DNA of 51,940 bases from a virus. Positions 1 through 6,518 of the stretch are shown in pieces. The DNA lies in IMG/VR virus record IMGVR_UViG_3300050821_005740, positions 1-51,940 of that record; one strand, given 5' to 3'. The translations under genes and the position numbers were made by a program. The notes below the pieces were generated by a model that did no database searches, was not told where the DNA came from, and saw only the letters and a list, made by a program, of their open reading frames with translations. Positions within the stretch are counted from its first letter, which is position 1; every line of letters starts with the position of its first letter.

Positions 1-41
1 GCGCCCAGCAGGATTCGAACCTGCGACAACCGGTTTAGAAG
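1..41 (-). other. Attachment-site core: 3' half of tRNA-Arg(UCU)
   Basis: Read on the minus strand, this is the 3' half of a tRNA: anticodon loop CTTCTAA (anticodon TCT), 3' anticodon strand ACCGG, T-arm GCAGG-TTCGAAT-CCTGC and acceptor strand TGGGCGC. The sequence upstream of the loop (plus positions 42-90) does not pair with ACCGG and has no D-arm, so the tRNA is not complete here. A tRNA 3' half next to an integrase gene is the classical att core. The discriminator base and CCA lie outside the window. Confidence 0.8.
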
Positions 42-80
42 AAGCCTTTTATTTTTATTAGCCTCACATGCCGCTCTATC

Positions 81-94
81 CCCCTTGCATGGTG
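81..94. repeat. Dispersed palindrome, degenerate copy
   Basis: CCCCTTGCATGGTG, a degenerate member of the CCCCTTGCAAGGGG family. It lies between the att core and the integrase start. Confidence 0.5.
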
Positions 95-120
95 AAGACA
101 ATCAAATCTGAGGAAAGCGG

Positions 121-1227
121 ATGCCTCGAAAGAATTATTCTCGCATAAAAAAGAAAGATGACGGCATAGCAGTTATTGATGCTGTTAACGATTATCTTGA
201 AAGTCAGCACGTTCAAAATTTGAGTCTAAGGACTCAAGAAGAGTATAGGGATGAACTTCAGACGTTTGCTAGCTGGTGTCAATCCCATCAAATTCGCAAT
301 GAGAAGGGCAAGAGAGAGGCTATAAAAGGTGATGGTGTTCTTATTCATCAGGTTGGCGCTCACGCTGTAAGACTCTTCCTGGACGATTTCCAAGCTACTC
401 ATAAGCCTTCTAAGAAAGGTCAATCTGAGATATCCACTTACACGCTGGCCGGCTATGTTCGTGTGATTAAATCGTTTCTTACCTGGTGCTTGCATGATGA
501 CCAGTATGGTGTAGATATTAAAGTGATTCAGCAGATTGAAAAACCTCGCGTCGTGGAAAAGATTGTCGAAACTTTTTCTCCTGATCAGATTGGAGCATTA
601 TTTAAAGCGTGCGAAAAAGAAGAAAATGACCATCTTCAACTCAGAGATAGAGCTATCTTGGCAGTGTTGCTTGATTGTGGTTTACGGGCAGAGGAACTAA
701 TCACGTTAATCATAGGCAATGTTCATGTAGATCCTGGAGATAGTTACCTGAAAGTGTTTGGGAAAGGGAGCAAGTGGCGTGAAGTTGGAATGGGAATAGA
801 TACGCGAAAATATGTACAGAAATATATTCGTGTGTATCGGGAACCAACAATAGAGTATGCAGTGAAACAGCAGTACAAGAATTTATCTGAACGTCAGCAA
901 AAGCAAAAAAGTAAAGAAATTACACAAGAGTTATGCGTTTTTGTTGGCAGAACTGGCGATAATCTTACTACCAACGGGCTCTTTCAAATTATTCGGCGTT
1001 TAGGTGAATGGGCTCATATAGAAGGCGTTCGGTGTTCTCCACACACTTTTCGTCACACGTTTAGCAGAATGTTTATGGAGAATGATGGGAACATTTATAC
1101 ACTGAGTAAACTGCTCGGTCATACTTCAGTAGGCACTACTGAAACCTACCTCAAAAGCTTACAAAAAAGTAGCGCACGCAAAGGCGCAAAGTCAGTACTG
1201 GATAATATTGACCATTTACAAAAATAG
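121..1227 (+). CDS. int: Tyrosine-type site-specific recombinase (integrase)
   Basis: 368 aa. It carries out phage integration and, with a directionality factor, excision. The N-terminal ~125 residues form the SAM-like core-binding region. The catalytic domain shows the full family set: R189 (CGLRAEE), H308-x-x-R311 (HTFRHTF), H334 (LLGHTS) and nucleophile Y343 (TETYLK). Start ATG has AGGAAAG just upstream. Its position directly beside the tRNA-derived att core supports a role as the lysogeny integrase. It is XerC/D-like in length. A second, only distantly similar recombinase lies at 33.4 kb. Confidence 0.93.
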   Translation: MPRKNYSRIKKKDDGIAVIDAVNDYLESQHVQNLSLRTQEEYRDELQTFASWCQSHQIRNEKGKREAIKGDGVLIHQVGAHAVRLFLDDFQATHKPSKKGQSEISTYTLAGYVRVIKSFLTWCLHDDQYGVDIKVIQQIEKPRVVEKIVETFSPDQIGALFKACEKEENDHLQLRDRAILAVLLDCGLRAEELITLIIGNVHVDPGDSYLKVFGKGSKWREVGMGIDTRKYVQKYIRVYREPTIEYAVKQQYKNLSERQQKQKSKEITQELCVFVGRTGDNLTTNGLFQIIRRLGEWAHIEGVRCSPHTFRHTFSRMFMENDGNIYTLSKLLGHTSVGTTETYLKSLQKSSARKGAKSVLDNIDHLQK

Positions 1228-1236
1228 TGATATACT
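1208..1236 (+). promoter_or_regulatory. Sigma70-type promoter inside the integrase 3' end
   Basis: TTGACC (1208-1213), 17-nt spacer, TATACT (1231-1236). It lies at the end of the integrase gene and would start transcription just upstream of the excisionase-like gene at 1268. Confidence 0.65.
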
Positions 1237-1267
1237 TACGAAAGAACACGTAAGGATGGTATCAAAT

Positions 1268-1444
1268 ATGGTTGATGCACCTCAAGAACGTTTCATGACT
1301 GTAAAAGAGGTTTCTCAGTTTTTGCGCATAAAAGTACAAACAGTATATGACCTGCTTGCAACTGGAGATATTCCAGGGGCAAAATTCGGAAATGCATGGC
1401 GCATTGACAGGGAGAAGCTGGAGAAGAAGTTAGAAGGGAAGTAG
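1268..1444 (+). CDS. Excisionase-like helix-turn-helix DNA-binding protein
   Basis: 58 aa from ATG 1268, preceded by TAAGGAT about 11 nt away. In-frame ATGs lie further upstream, but 1268 is best placed after the promoter at 1208-1236. The sequence (MTVKEVSQFLRIKVQTVYDL, then GDIPGAKFGNAWRIDREKLE) is the compact winged HTH of the HTH_17/excisionase family. Its place directly after int suggests a recombination directionality factor or a small regulator of int. Two further proteins of this fold lie at 39.7 and 50.5 kb, so which one partners which integrase is open. Confidence 0.8.
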   Translation: MVDAPQERFMTVKEVSQFLRIKVQTVYDLLATGDIPGAKFGNAWRIDREKLEKKLEGK

Positions 1445-1471
1445 TTTCGAGCGTCCCCCTACTAAGGCTGA

Positions 1472-1485
1472 CACCTTGCAAGGGG
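1472..1485. repeat. Dispersed palindrome copy
   Basis: CACCTTGCAAGGGG, intergenic, downstream of the excisionase-like gene. Confidence 0.75.
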
Positions 1486-1553
1486 ACTGACCAACGTACA
1501 CGAGTGAGCGTGTAGCTGGCTGGCATAATGATAGCATAAAACCGCTTCAAAAG

Positions 1554-1590
1554 CCTAGTCACTACACCAGAAAGAAAGGACTAGGTTTTT
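1554..1590 (+). terminator. Intrinsic terminator
   Basis: CCTAGTC, 18-nt loop, GACTAGG, then TTTTT. The long loop carries the AAAGGA that may serve as ribosome-binding site for the next gene, so terminator and translation signal overlap. Confidence 0.55.
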
Positions 1591-1593
1591 ATT

Positions 1594-2649
1594 GTGTTAG
1601 AAGATCAGTCACATATGCCGGTTGCAAATAAAAATGCAATTATAGGCATTTGTAAGTTTTTTGCCGCTGTTATTCTTATTGGCGGTGTTGTCTATTCTGA
1701 GATCCTTTTTCTTGGAATAGTGAGCAATCTCTTTCCCACTGGTCCAATGGCGATAGGTGCGATGCTTGGAGCTATAACCACTGGTGCTAGTATTCTCTTG
1801 CTTGTATTAGCTAAGTCGCATTGGTTTAGACCTGGCAATCAGCTAATGGTTGCTTGGATTTTTACTGCTGTCGAAATCACTGTGTTGATTTTGAATGACA
1901 TCTTAGCGTATCAGATTCATCAGGGTGGGCAGTTAGATCAGTACATGGCTTCGTGGCGGTTGTTTTGTGTGGCGGCTCCTGTTGTGTCTGTGGTTGGATG
2001 GATATTGTTGTTCTACTTTGATCCTCAACGATCTATCACCCATCGCCGGATGGAAATGGAGGACAATGTTGCAAAGTCACAAATTGATTTTCAGTCTCGT
2101 ATGCATATGCGGACAATGGCCCTTCGGATTAAAGCCGCTGATATGGCCCTTGCAAAATTTGAAGAGAAAGTGGAACATAAACTTGAATATCAGCTTGATG
2201 TAGCGGCGGCGAAATATTCAGCACGTGTCGCTAGTGAACTAACTGGAGAGCATGTTTCGCATACCGATCTTTTAGGGCCAGCTTCTAGCGCTCCACAGAT
2301 CAGTAGTCCCAAAGTTGTGGAGTCTAATCCTCCTGCTTCTCCAGCAAAAGCAGCATCCAAAGATCAAGTCGTTGACCCACATCAGGTAAAACCATCGGTG
2401 GACAAAGAAGTAAAGCCACTGGAGAAGAAAAAATCATTTGGGCAGTTGCTTGGATCAGCGCATGCAGCATTCCATGGAGCGGTTGACAACGCGCTCGACA
2501 AGAAAACAATCCCAGTCGAAAAATCCGACTACTCACCCGAGTTTGAGGAGGAGCTAGAAAAAGAAATTGCACAACCTGTTCAACCGAAAGTGACAACCGT
2601 TTTCGTGAGTCCGGCTGAAGAGGAGGAGGAAAACGAAAACCCTCAGTAA
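1594..2649 (+). CDS. Four-helix membrane protein with long charged tail
   Basis: 351 aa from GTG 1594 (alternative ATG at 1615). No family recognised. Hydrophobic segments at about residues 16-38, 45-70, 84-108 and 124-148 suggest four membrane helices. They are followed by a predicted coiled coil rich in Met/Ala/Lys/Glu (about 155-220), then a Pro/Ser/Lys-rich tail ending in a run of glutamates. Topology puts the large C-terminal part on one side of the membrane, probably the cytoplasm. The position between the integration genes and the packaging operon suggests lysogenic expression (a possible lysogenic-conversion or exclusion protein), but this is inference. Confidence 0.75.
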   Translation: MLEDQSHMPVANKNAIIGICKFFAAVILIGGVVYSEILFLGIVSNLFPTGPMAIGAMLGAITTGASILLLVLAKSHWFRPGNQLMVAWIFTAVEITVLILNDILAYQIHQGGQLDQYMASWRLFCVAAPVVSVVGWILLFYFDPQRSITHRRMEMEDNVAKSQIDFQSRMHMRTMALRIKAADMALAKFEEKVEHKLEYQLDVAAAKYSARVASELTGEHVSHTDLLGPASSAPQISSPKVVESNPPASPAKAASKDQVVDPHQVKPSVDKEVKPLEKKKSFGQLLGSAHAAFHGAVDNALDKKTIPVEKSDYSPEFEEELEKEIAQPVQPKVTTVFVSPAEEEEENENPQ

Positions 2650-2678
2650 GCTCTGATGATCGGCCTAATTCAGAGCTT
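2648..2678. other. Hairpin over a stop codon
   Basis: AAGCTCTGA (2648-2656) pairs with TCAGAGCTT (2670-2678) across a 13-nt loop. It overlaps the stop codon of the membrane protein and has no T-run, so it is more likely an RNA hairpin than a terminator. Confidence 0.45.
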
Positions 2679-2696
2679 GAAAGTGATTCTGAACCG

Positions 2697-2972
2697 ATGC
2701 AGCTTTCTCCCCTCCCTGAAAAAGATAATCACTCAGGGAGGGGAAAGGTTGGTAGAAAGAGAACATTTTATGAAACCATTGAAACTTTGCAATCGGTTCG
2801 TGAGTCTGGTAAATGGCCCGGAGGAACGTTAGTAGGTCTTCAATTTTACTACAAACAAAATTATCCGGAGTACTTTAGAAATGGAAAAAGAGCAGATCAA
2901 ACGAGGGCAGACAAAGAGTCAAAAGCCAGACGCATTAAAGCCGAAAATCGTCCTAGACGAAAGAAGGTTTAA
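2697..2972 (+). CDS. Small basic hypothetical protein
   Basis: 91 aa, rich in Lys/Arg especially at the C-terminus. No family recognised. The start is uncertain: no clear ribosome-binding site precedes ATG 2697, and the frame stays open upstream into the end of the membrane-protein gene, where GAGGAGGA sits without a start codon after it. A strong 12-bp hairpin (2708-2719 with 2733-2744) lies in its first codons. It overlaps the next ORF by 92 bp. It may be a separate gene or the product of a frameshift from 1594. Confidence 0.5.
   Translation: MQLSPLPEKDNHSGRGKVGRKRTFYETIETLQSVRESGKWPGGTLVGLQFYYKQNYPEYFRNGKRADQTRADKESKARRIKAENRPRRKKV
2708..2744. other. Perfect 12-bp inverted repeat
   Basis: TCCCCTCCCTGA and TCAGGGAGGGGA with a 13-nt A-rich loop, inside the first codons of the small basic ORF. 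It could be a transcriptional pause or attenuator, or a translation-blocking hairpin. Confidence 0.5.
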
Positions 2973-3228
2973 GGAGATACGAGATCTTCTTTATATTGAA
3001 TTTAGTTTTGATGGAATTGAGGTGATAAGTGTTTATGATGCTTTACCTCCTCAAATGGATAGGTTAGCAAATATGTATGCTAACGTTTCGAATGTTAATG
3101 TTGACGTTTGGCCCGTGGAAGAACGTCTTGATTTTGTGAATAATTTGTGGGATTTTTGCCAGAAAAAAGGTTATAAATTTCCACTTCGTGTCAAAGAGTC
3201 AAAGCGTTTTGTAGAGCCGATTGGCTAG
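2881..3228 (+). CDS. Hypothetical protein
   Basis: 115 aa. GGAG lies about 10 nt before the ATG. The N-terminal 25 residues are basic. The rest looks like a small globular domain (DERRFKEIRDLLYIEF, then DRLANMYANVSNVNV, then PVEERLDFVNNLWDFCQKKG). No family recognised. It overlaps the upstream ORF by 92 bp in a different frame, which is long for a phage. One of the two starts may be misplaced. Confidence 0.6.
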   Translation: MEKEQIKRGQTKSQKPDALKPKIVLDERRFKEIRDLLYIEFSFDGIEVISVYDALPPQMDRLANMYANVSNVNVDVWPVEERLDFVNNLWDFCQKKGYKFPLRVKESKRFVEPIG

Positions 3229-3232
3229 ACGC

Positions 3233-3280
3233 AAATTTAGTAGCCAAATTAAGATTACTACTAATTTGGCTACTAAATTT
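3233..3280. repeat. 19-bp perfect inverted repeat (operator or hairpin)
   Basis: Left arm AAATTTAGTAGCCAAATTA (3233-3251), 10-nt loop, right arm TAATTTGGCTACTAAATTT (3262-3280). It sits between two genes, 18 bp before a GTG start and directly before the AGGAGG of that gene. No T-run longer than four follows. Either a repressor operator or an RNA stem controlling the downstream zinc-ribbon genes. Confidence 0.7.
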
Positions 3281-3297
3281 TGTAGGAGGATAAATCC

Positions 3298-3471
3298 GTG
3301 TTACTTTTTGTTTGTCAGTGTGGGCAGTGGCGAAATTTCGTATCCCTCGCGCAGATCATGGGCGATAATTTCATTGTCCAATGCATCGATGGATGTGGAC
3401 CGATGACTCAAGTCCAATCAGAGGATAAGCTCCAAATAGTTCCCATCCCAGTGAAAGTTGAGAAAGGATAA
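3298..3471 (+). CDS. Small cysteine-containing protein
   Basis: 57 aa from GTG 3298, chosen because AGGAGG lies 8 nt upstream. The sequence begins MLLFVCQCGQWRNF and has CIDGCG near residue 34, a Cys pattern that suggests metal binding. It ends 5 nt before the next small zinc-ribbon-like gene, so the two are likely co-translated. No family recognised. Confidence 0.7.
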   Translation: MLLFVCQCGQWRNFVSLAQIMGDNFIVQCIDGCGPMTQVQSEDKLQIVPIPVKVEKG

Positions 3472-3476
3472 GATTG

Positions 3477-3674
3477 ATGCTGCTTTATGTCTGCGATGAC
3501 TGTGGAAAATGGCATATGCTTGCCTCAACTAATGAAGTACCGGAGGATGTTTTATGTCCTAGATGTTTTAGTACCATGTGTCAAGTCCAAGAAAATCAAG
3601 AATTAGTTGTTGTGGAGCAAGGCAAGATAGAGAACATGAAACGATACTTTCGACAAGTGTTCGATAAGAAGTAA
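3477..3674 (+). CDS. Small zinc-ribbon-like protein
   Basis: 65 aa from ATG 3477, preceded by GAGAAAGGATA. CDDCGKWH near the N-terminus and CPRCFSTMC near residue 31 form a two-knuckle zinc-ribbon pattern. Such proteins are common as small phage accessory regulators. The specific role is unknown. It is the last gene before a terminator. Confidence 0.75.
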   Translation: MLLYVCDDCGKWHMLASTNEVPEDVLCPRCFSTMCQVQENQELVVVEQGKIENMKRYFRQVFDKK

Positions 3675-3675
3675 C

Positions 3676-3689
3676 CCCCTTGCACGGGG
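3676..3689. repeat. Dispersed palindrome, degenerate copy
   Basis: CCCCTTGCACGGGG, one base off the palindrome, immediately after a stop codon. Confidence 0.65.
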
Positions 3690-3736
3690 AATAGAAGTGT
3701 AGTAGTATTGAGTTGCATCTTTCATGTCTAGGAATT

Positions 3737-3769
3737 GGAGCTTGGGTTTTGCAATCCGGCTCCTTTTTT
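3737..3769 (+). terminator. Weak intrinsic terminator
   Basis: GGAGC...GCTCC stem followed by six T. It closes the leftmost operon before the late promoter. Confidence 0.5.
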
Positions 3770-3801
3770 GTGCTCAAATTTGATGAGTATTTTCATAAAT
3801 A

Positions 3802-3830
3802 TTGCATACTGCTCAAAAGTGATGTATATT
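3802..3830 (+). promoter_or_regulatory. Putative late promoter
   Basis: TTGCAT (3802-3807), 17-nt spacer, TATATT (3825-3830). It lies about 40 bp upstream of the small terminase gene, the first gene of the packaging and structural operon. Confidence 0.5.
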
Positions 3831-3870
3831 TCATCTATGAAGTTGGACAAATCGCTACATTATTACGCGC

Positions 3871-4437
3871 ATGAGAAACCATAGAATGAATGATGCAGAG
3901 CAAGCGCAAGTAAAATATAATTTTCTTGAAGCATATGCTAAAACTGGGAATATTCTTCTTTCATGTAAAGCTGCTGGCATTGCTAGGAGCACTTATTATA
4001 ATTGGCAAGAAAAAGACGAAGAATTTAGCTTTAAGGCACATCAGGCTGAGAGAGAATTTGCAGATATTGTGTTAGCTGAATTCGTACAACGTGCTGTACA
4101 TGGATATCAAAAGCCAGTGGTGAGCGCTGGCAAGATGGTCTATGATGAGGTTCCTGTTCTGGACCAGTGGGGCAATCAGGTTGTAGACGAACGTGGTATT
4201 CCTCTCTTTGAGCGTAAGCCACTTATGGAACGTGTGGTCAGTGACAACCTGCTAGCCATGGCAGTGAAAAAACATTTCCCTGAATATCGCGAAAAGCAGC
4301 AGATAGATATGAATACGACACAAACAAATGGTCAAGACAAAGCATTGCATGATAAGCTTATGGAAGTTTTAAATGATTATCCTGACATTAAGTATAAGAT
4401 AGCAGAAGTGATGAATGAATTGGGCAAAACTTCTTAA
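3871..4437 (+). CDS. terS: Terminase small subunit
   Basis: 188 aa. Recognises phage DNA at the pac/cos site and hands it to the large subunit. Residues ~10-60 contain the family helix-turn-helix (YAKTGNILLSCKAAGIARS, then TYYNWQEKDEEF). A conserved middle region follows (FADIVLAEFVQRAV). The C-terminal region (about 115-188) is helical and charged. Its place directly before the large subunit, overlapping it by 23 bp, fits. No strong ribosome-binding site precedes ATG 3871; ATG 3886 is an alternative start. Confidence 0.85.
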   Translation: MRNHRMNDAEQAQVKYNFLEAYAKTGNILLSCKAAGIARSTYYNWQEKDEEFSFKAHQAEREFADIVLAEFVQRAVHGYQKPVVSAGKMVYDEVPVLDQWGNQVVDERGIPLFERKPLMERVVSDNLLAMAVKKHFPEYREKQQIDMNTTQTNGQDKALHDKLMEVLNDYPDIKYKIAEVMNELGKTS

Positions 4438-5164
4438 TCCAAATGAACTTGATCCTGTTATTATGGCAAAGAATGCAGGAATTGAGTTAGATGATTGGCA
4501 ATCTCGGCTTGTTCGGAGTAAAGCAAGCCGTGTCTTGGTGAATTGCTCTCGGCAAACTGGCAAGAGCACAACTGTATCAATCATCGCTGACCACATGGCG
4601 TTTTATGAGCCTGATTCGCCTATCCTGCTACTCTCACCATCGCTTAGGCAGAGTAGCGAACTGTTTCGTAAGTGCTTGGAAGTGTACAGAGCACTGGGCA
4701 AGCCTGTTCCTGCAGAAGCTGAAACAGCACTCCGTTTAGAGCTCGAGAATGGGTCAAGGATTATGTCTCTTCCTGGCAAGGAGGGAACTGTCAGGGGCAT
4801 ATCAAAGGTGAAGCTTCTCATCATCGATGAAGCTTCACGCGTCCCTGACGAGCTCTACAAGTCGGTACGCCCAATGCTAGCAGTATCAGGCGGGCGGCTT
4901 ATTCAAATGAGCACGCCACATGGCACACGCGGCTTTTTCTATGAGTCATACAAAAATAAAGTCAATTGGGATTATTATGAAGTTCCGGCTACGGATTGTC
5001 CTAGAATATCTCCTGAATTCTTGGAAGAAGAAAAAGAGGAAATGGGGGAATGGTGGTTTCAGCAAGAATATATGTGCCAATTTATGTCTTCTGCAATGGA
5101 TGCATTTAGACCTGAAGATATCGATAGTATCGTAAAAAAGGACATTGAGGTATGGTCATTGTAG
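4415..5164 (+). CDS. terL: Terminase large subunit, ATPase part
   Basis: 249 aa. Packaging motor ATPase. Walker A-like SRQTGKST spans residues 45-52 with K50, Walker B is LLIIDEAS with D138 and E139, and motif C is IQMSTPHG. The ORF stops right where the nuclease domain would begin, and that domain continues in the next ORF. Normal large subunits carry both domains in 400-600 aa, so this gene is either truly split or interrupted by a frameshift (natural or assembly). Confidence 0.88.
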   Translation: MNWAKLLNPNELDPVIMAKNAGIELDDWQSRLVRSKASRVLVNCSRQTGKSTTVSIIADHMAFYEPDSPILLLSPSLRQSSELFRKCLEVYRALGKPVPAEAETALRLELENGSRIMSLPGKEGTVRGISKVKLLIIDEASRVPDELYKSVRPMLAVSGGRLIQMSTPHGTRGFFYESYKNKVNWDYYEVPATDCPRISPEFLEEEKEEMGEWWFQQEYMCQFMSSAMDAFRPEDIDSIVKKDIEVWSL

Positions 5165-5868
5165 AAGAAGATCTTAACCCAATAACGGTAGGAATAGATG
5201 TGGGCCAAATTAAAGATCCGACCGCCGTTTGTGTGTGTGAAGTGACACAAGTGGATACTGGGAAAGTTCGATATGCTGCAAAGCAAACGTTGGGGAAGCC
5301 TGACCACAAAGGGAACTGGATACCGGCCACAGGTATCGATCCAGTGATGAGATCGGAATACACCGTTCGTCATATCCGGCGTCTACCGCTTGGAACAAGC
5401 TATCCCGATGTCGCAGAACACATTGCAGATATGCTTTGCAATGACTTATTTCAAAATCGCAATGTACGTGTGCTGATAGATGTTACTGGAGTAGGAAGAG
5501 CTATTTATGATGATTTAAAACGTGAAATATCGTTACGCCCGAAATGTAAACATATTATTTTAAAACCTATTAGTTTTGTTCATGGCGAAAAATACAACAA
5601 GACCCTTGGCACACTTGGTAAAGCGTTTCTGGTGTCAAAGCTGCAATCAGCCTTACAAGGCAGACGGGTACATGCGCCTGACACTCCAGAGATGAAAGCG
5701 ACGATTGACGAATTGCGTGTGTATGAGATTAAGGTTACCGATGAGGGGAAAGACACATACGGCGCGTCAATTGGCAAACATGACGACTTAGCAACGGCCC
5801 TAGGCCTATCATGCCTAGAAGATCCATTTTTAGAGCGTGTGCGATATTCAGCAGGAAGGGTGTATTAG
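5152..5868 (+). CDS. Terminase large subunit, nuclease part
   Basis: 238 aa. RNase H-fold nuclease domain that cuts concatemers: GIDVGQIKDPTA with D16 as first metal ligand, VLIDVTGVG as the second acidic strand, and KHDDLATALGLS near the C-terminus as the third. It overlaps the ATPase ORF by 13 nt in the -1 frame. GAGG lies only 3 nt before its ATG, so stop-start translational coupling is the likely way it is made. Together the two ORFs have the length of a normal terminase large subunit. Confidence 0.85.
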   Translation: MVIVEEDLNPITVGIDVGQIKDPTAVCVCEVTQVDTGKVRYAAKQTLGKPDHKGNWIPATGIDPVMRSEYTVRHIRRLPLGTSYPDVAEHIADMLCNDLFQNRNVRVLIDVTGVGRAIYDDLKREISLRPKCKHIILKPISFVHGEKYNKTLGTLGKAFLVSKLQSALQGRRVHAPDTPEMKATIDELRVYEIKVTDEGKDTYGASIGKHDDLATALGLSCLEDPFLERVRYSAGRVY

Positions 5869-6084
5869 ATGAATGTGATTGCCTTAGACAACTGTATTCA
5901 TCCAACTATCGTATCTTGGGAAAGTCCAATGCTCTTTGAGCTTGTTTTTCAATGTGAGGTGTGTTGTAAAAAGGTGGCTATTCCAATGCTAACACGAGCT
6001 GAACACACAGAAGAGGATATGCATAACATTTTATTTATGACATTTGGGAGGTCAATTGACATTATGCATAAGGGGTTAAATTAA
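5869..6084 (+). CDS. Small hypothetical protein
   Basis: 71 aa, starting directly after the terminase nuclease stop, with AGGAAGG about 10 nt upstream. A CEVCC motif near residue 30 suggests metal binding. No family recognised. Translationally linked to its neighbours in the packaging operon. Confidence 0.65.
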   Translation: MNVIALDNCIHPTIVSWESPMLFELVFQCEVCCKKVAIPMLTRAEHTEEDMHNILFMTFGRSIDIMHKGLN

Positions 6085-6327
6085 ATGGATATCACTCAAG
6101 ACCAAACAGCAATGCTTGAGTCAGGCGATTTCGAGAAGCTTGACAAGCAAGAAAAAGAAGCATTTAACGCATTGCAAGAGGAAATGATTGCAATGCTTGT
6201 TCAGAAATCAAATTATTTTAAAACGAAATTTCCAGGTTTGCATATAGAGTGGAGATTTCAAACAGAAGTGTACCAGCGCGTTCAAAACAATCCTGGTACA
6301 GTTCGCTATAGTTCGAGGGTGTATTAA
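6085..6327 (+). CDS. Small hypothetical protein
   Basis: 80 aa with AAGGGG upstream, starting immediately after the previous stop. Mostly helical and charged. Its last residues (VRYSSRVY) resemble the last residues of the terminase nuclease part (VRYSAGRVY) at protein and DNA level, which hints at a local duplication. Function unknown. Confidence 0.65.
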   Translation: MDITQDQTAMLESGDFEKLDKQEKEAFNALQEEMIAMLVQKSNYFKTKFPGLHIEWRFQTEVYQRVQNNPGTVRYSSRVY

Positions 6328-6329
6328 AT

Positions 6330-6518
6330 ATGAGACGATTTCATTTAAAGCAGGATGATTTATCAGTTGAAGGCGTGATGTTTTCAGATGGGTTTGTTGT
6401 GATACATGGCTTGTTTTTCTTTGGGATGCATGTAGTCTCAATATACGAGTTAAAAAATAAATTTCCTAAAGCTAAGATTGAATGGGTAGATAAAGATGAG
6501 AAGGCCGAAAAAGCATGA
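6330..6518 (+). CDS. Small hypothetical protein
   Basis: 62 aa. Predicted mixed alpha/beta with a hydrophobic centre (FVVIHGLFFFGMHVVSIYEL). It starts 3 nt after the previous stop and its stop overlaps the portal start (ATGA). Function unknown. Confidence 0.6.
   Translation: MRRFHLKQDDLSVEGVMFSDGFVVIHGLFFFGMHVVSIYELKNKFPKAKIEWVDKDEKAEKA

Larger units (their letters stand above)
1445..1593 (+). other. Structured intergenic stretch
   Basis: No ORF is supported. It holds GTCCCC...GGGGAC pairing around a copy of the dispersed palindrome, a small ACACG-AGTGAG-CGTGT hairpin, and a terminator at its end. It could be a short untranslated RNA, but nothing identifies a family. Confidence 0.35.

Noticed and set aside
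42-95. Complete tRNA-Arg at the left edge, using GGATAGAGC as D-arm
   Set aside because: No matching GCTC strand, no 5' acceptor strand, and the 5' anticodon strand does not pair with ACCGG.
3837-3884. 15-codon leader ORF upstream of the small terminase
   Set aside because: ATG at 3837 has no ribosome-binding site; length and position could be chance.
5134-5140. A-AAA-AAG slippery heptamer in the terminase ATPase frame, as a frameshift to the nuclease ORF
   Set aside because: The -1 frame after this heptamer hits TGA at 5146-5148 before the nuclease ORF opens, so it cannot make a fusion.
5106-5373. Minus-strand ORFs opposite the terminase
   Set aside because: Opposite a well-supported gene with motifs; no translation signals.
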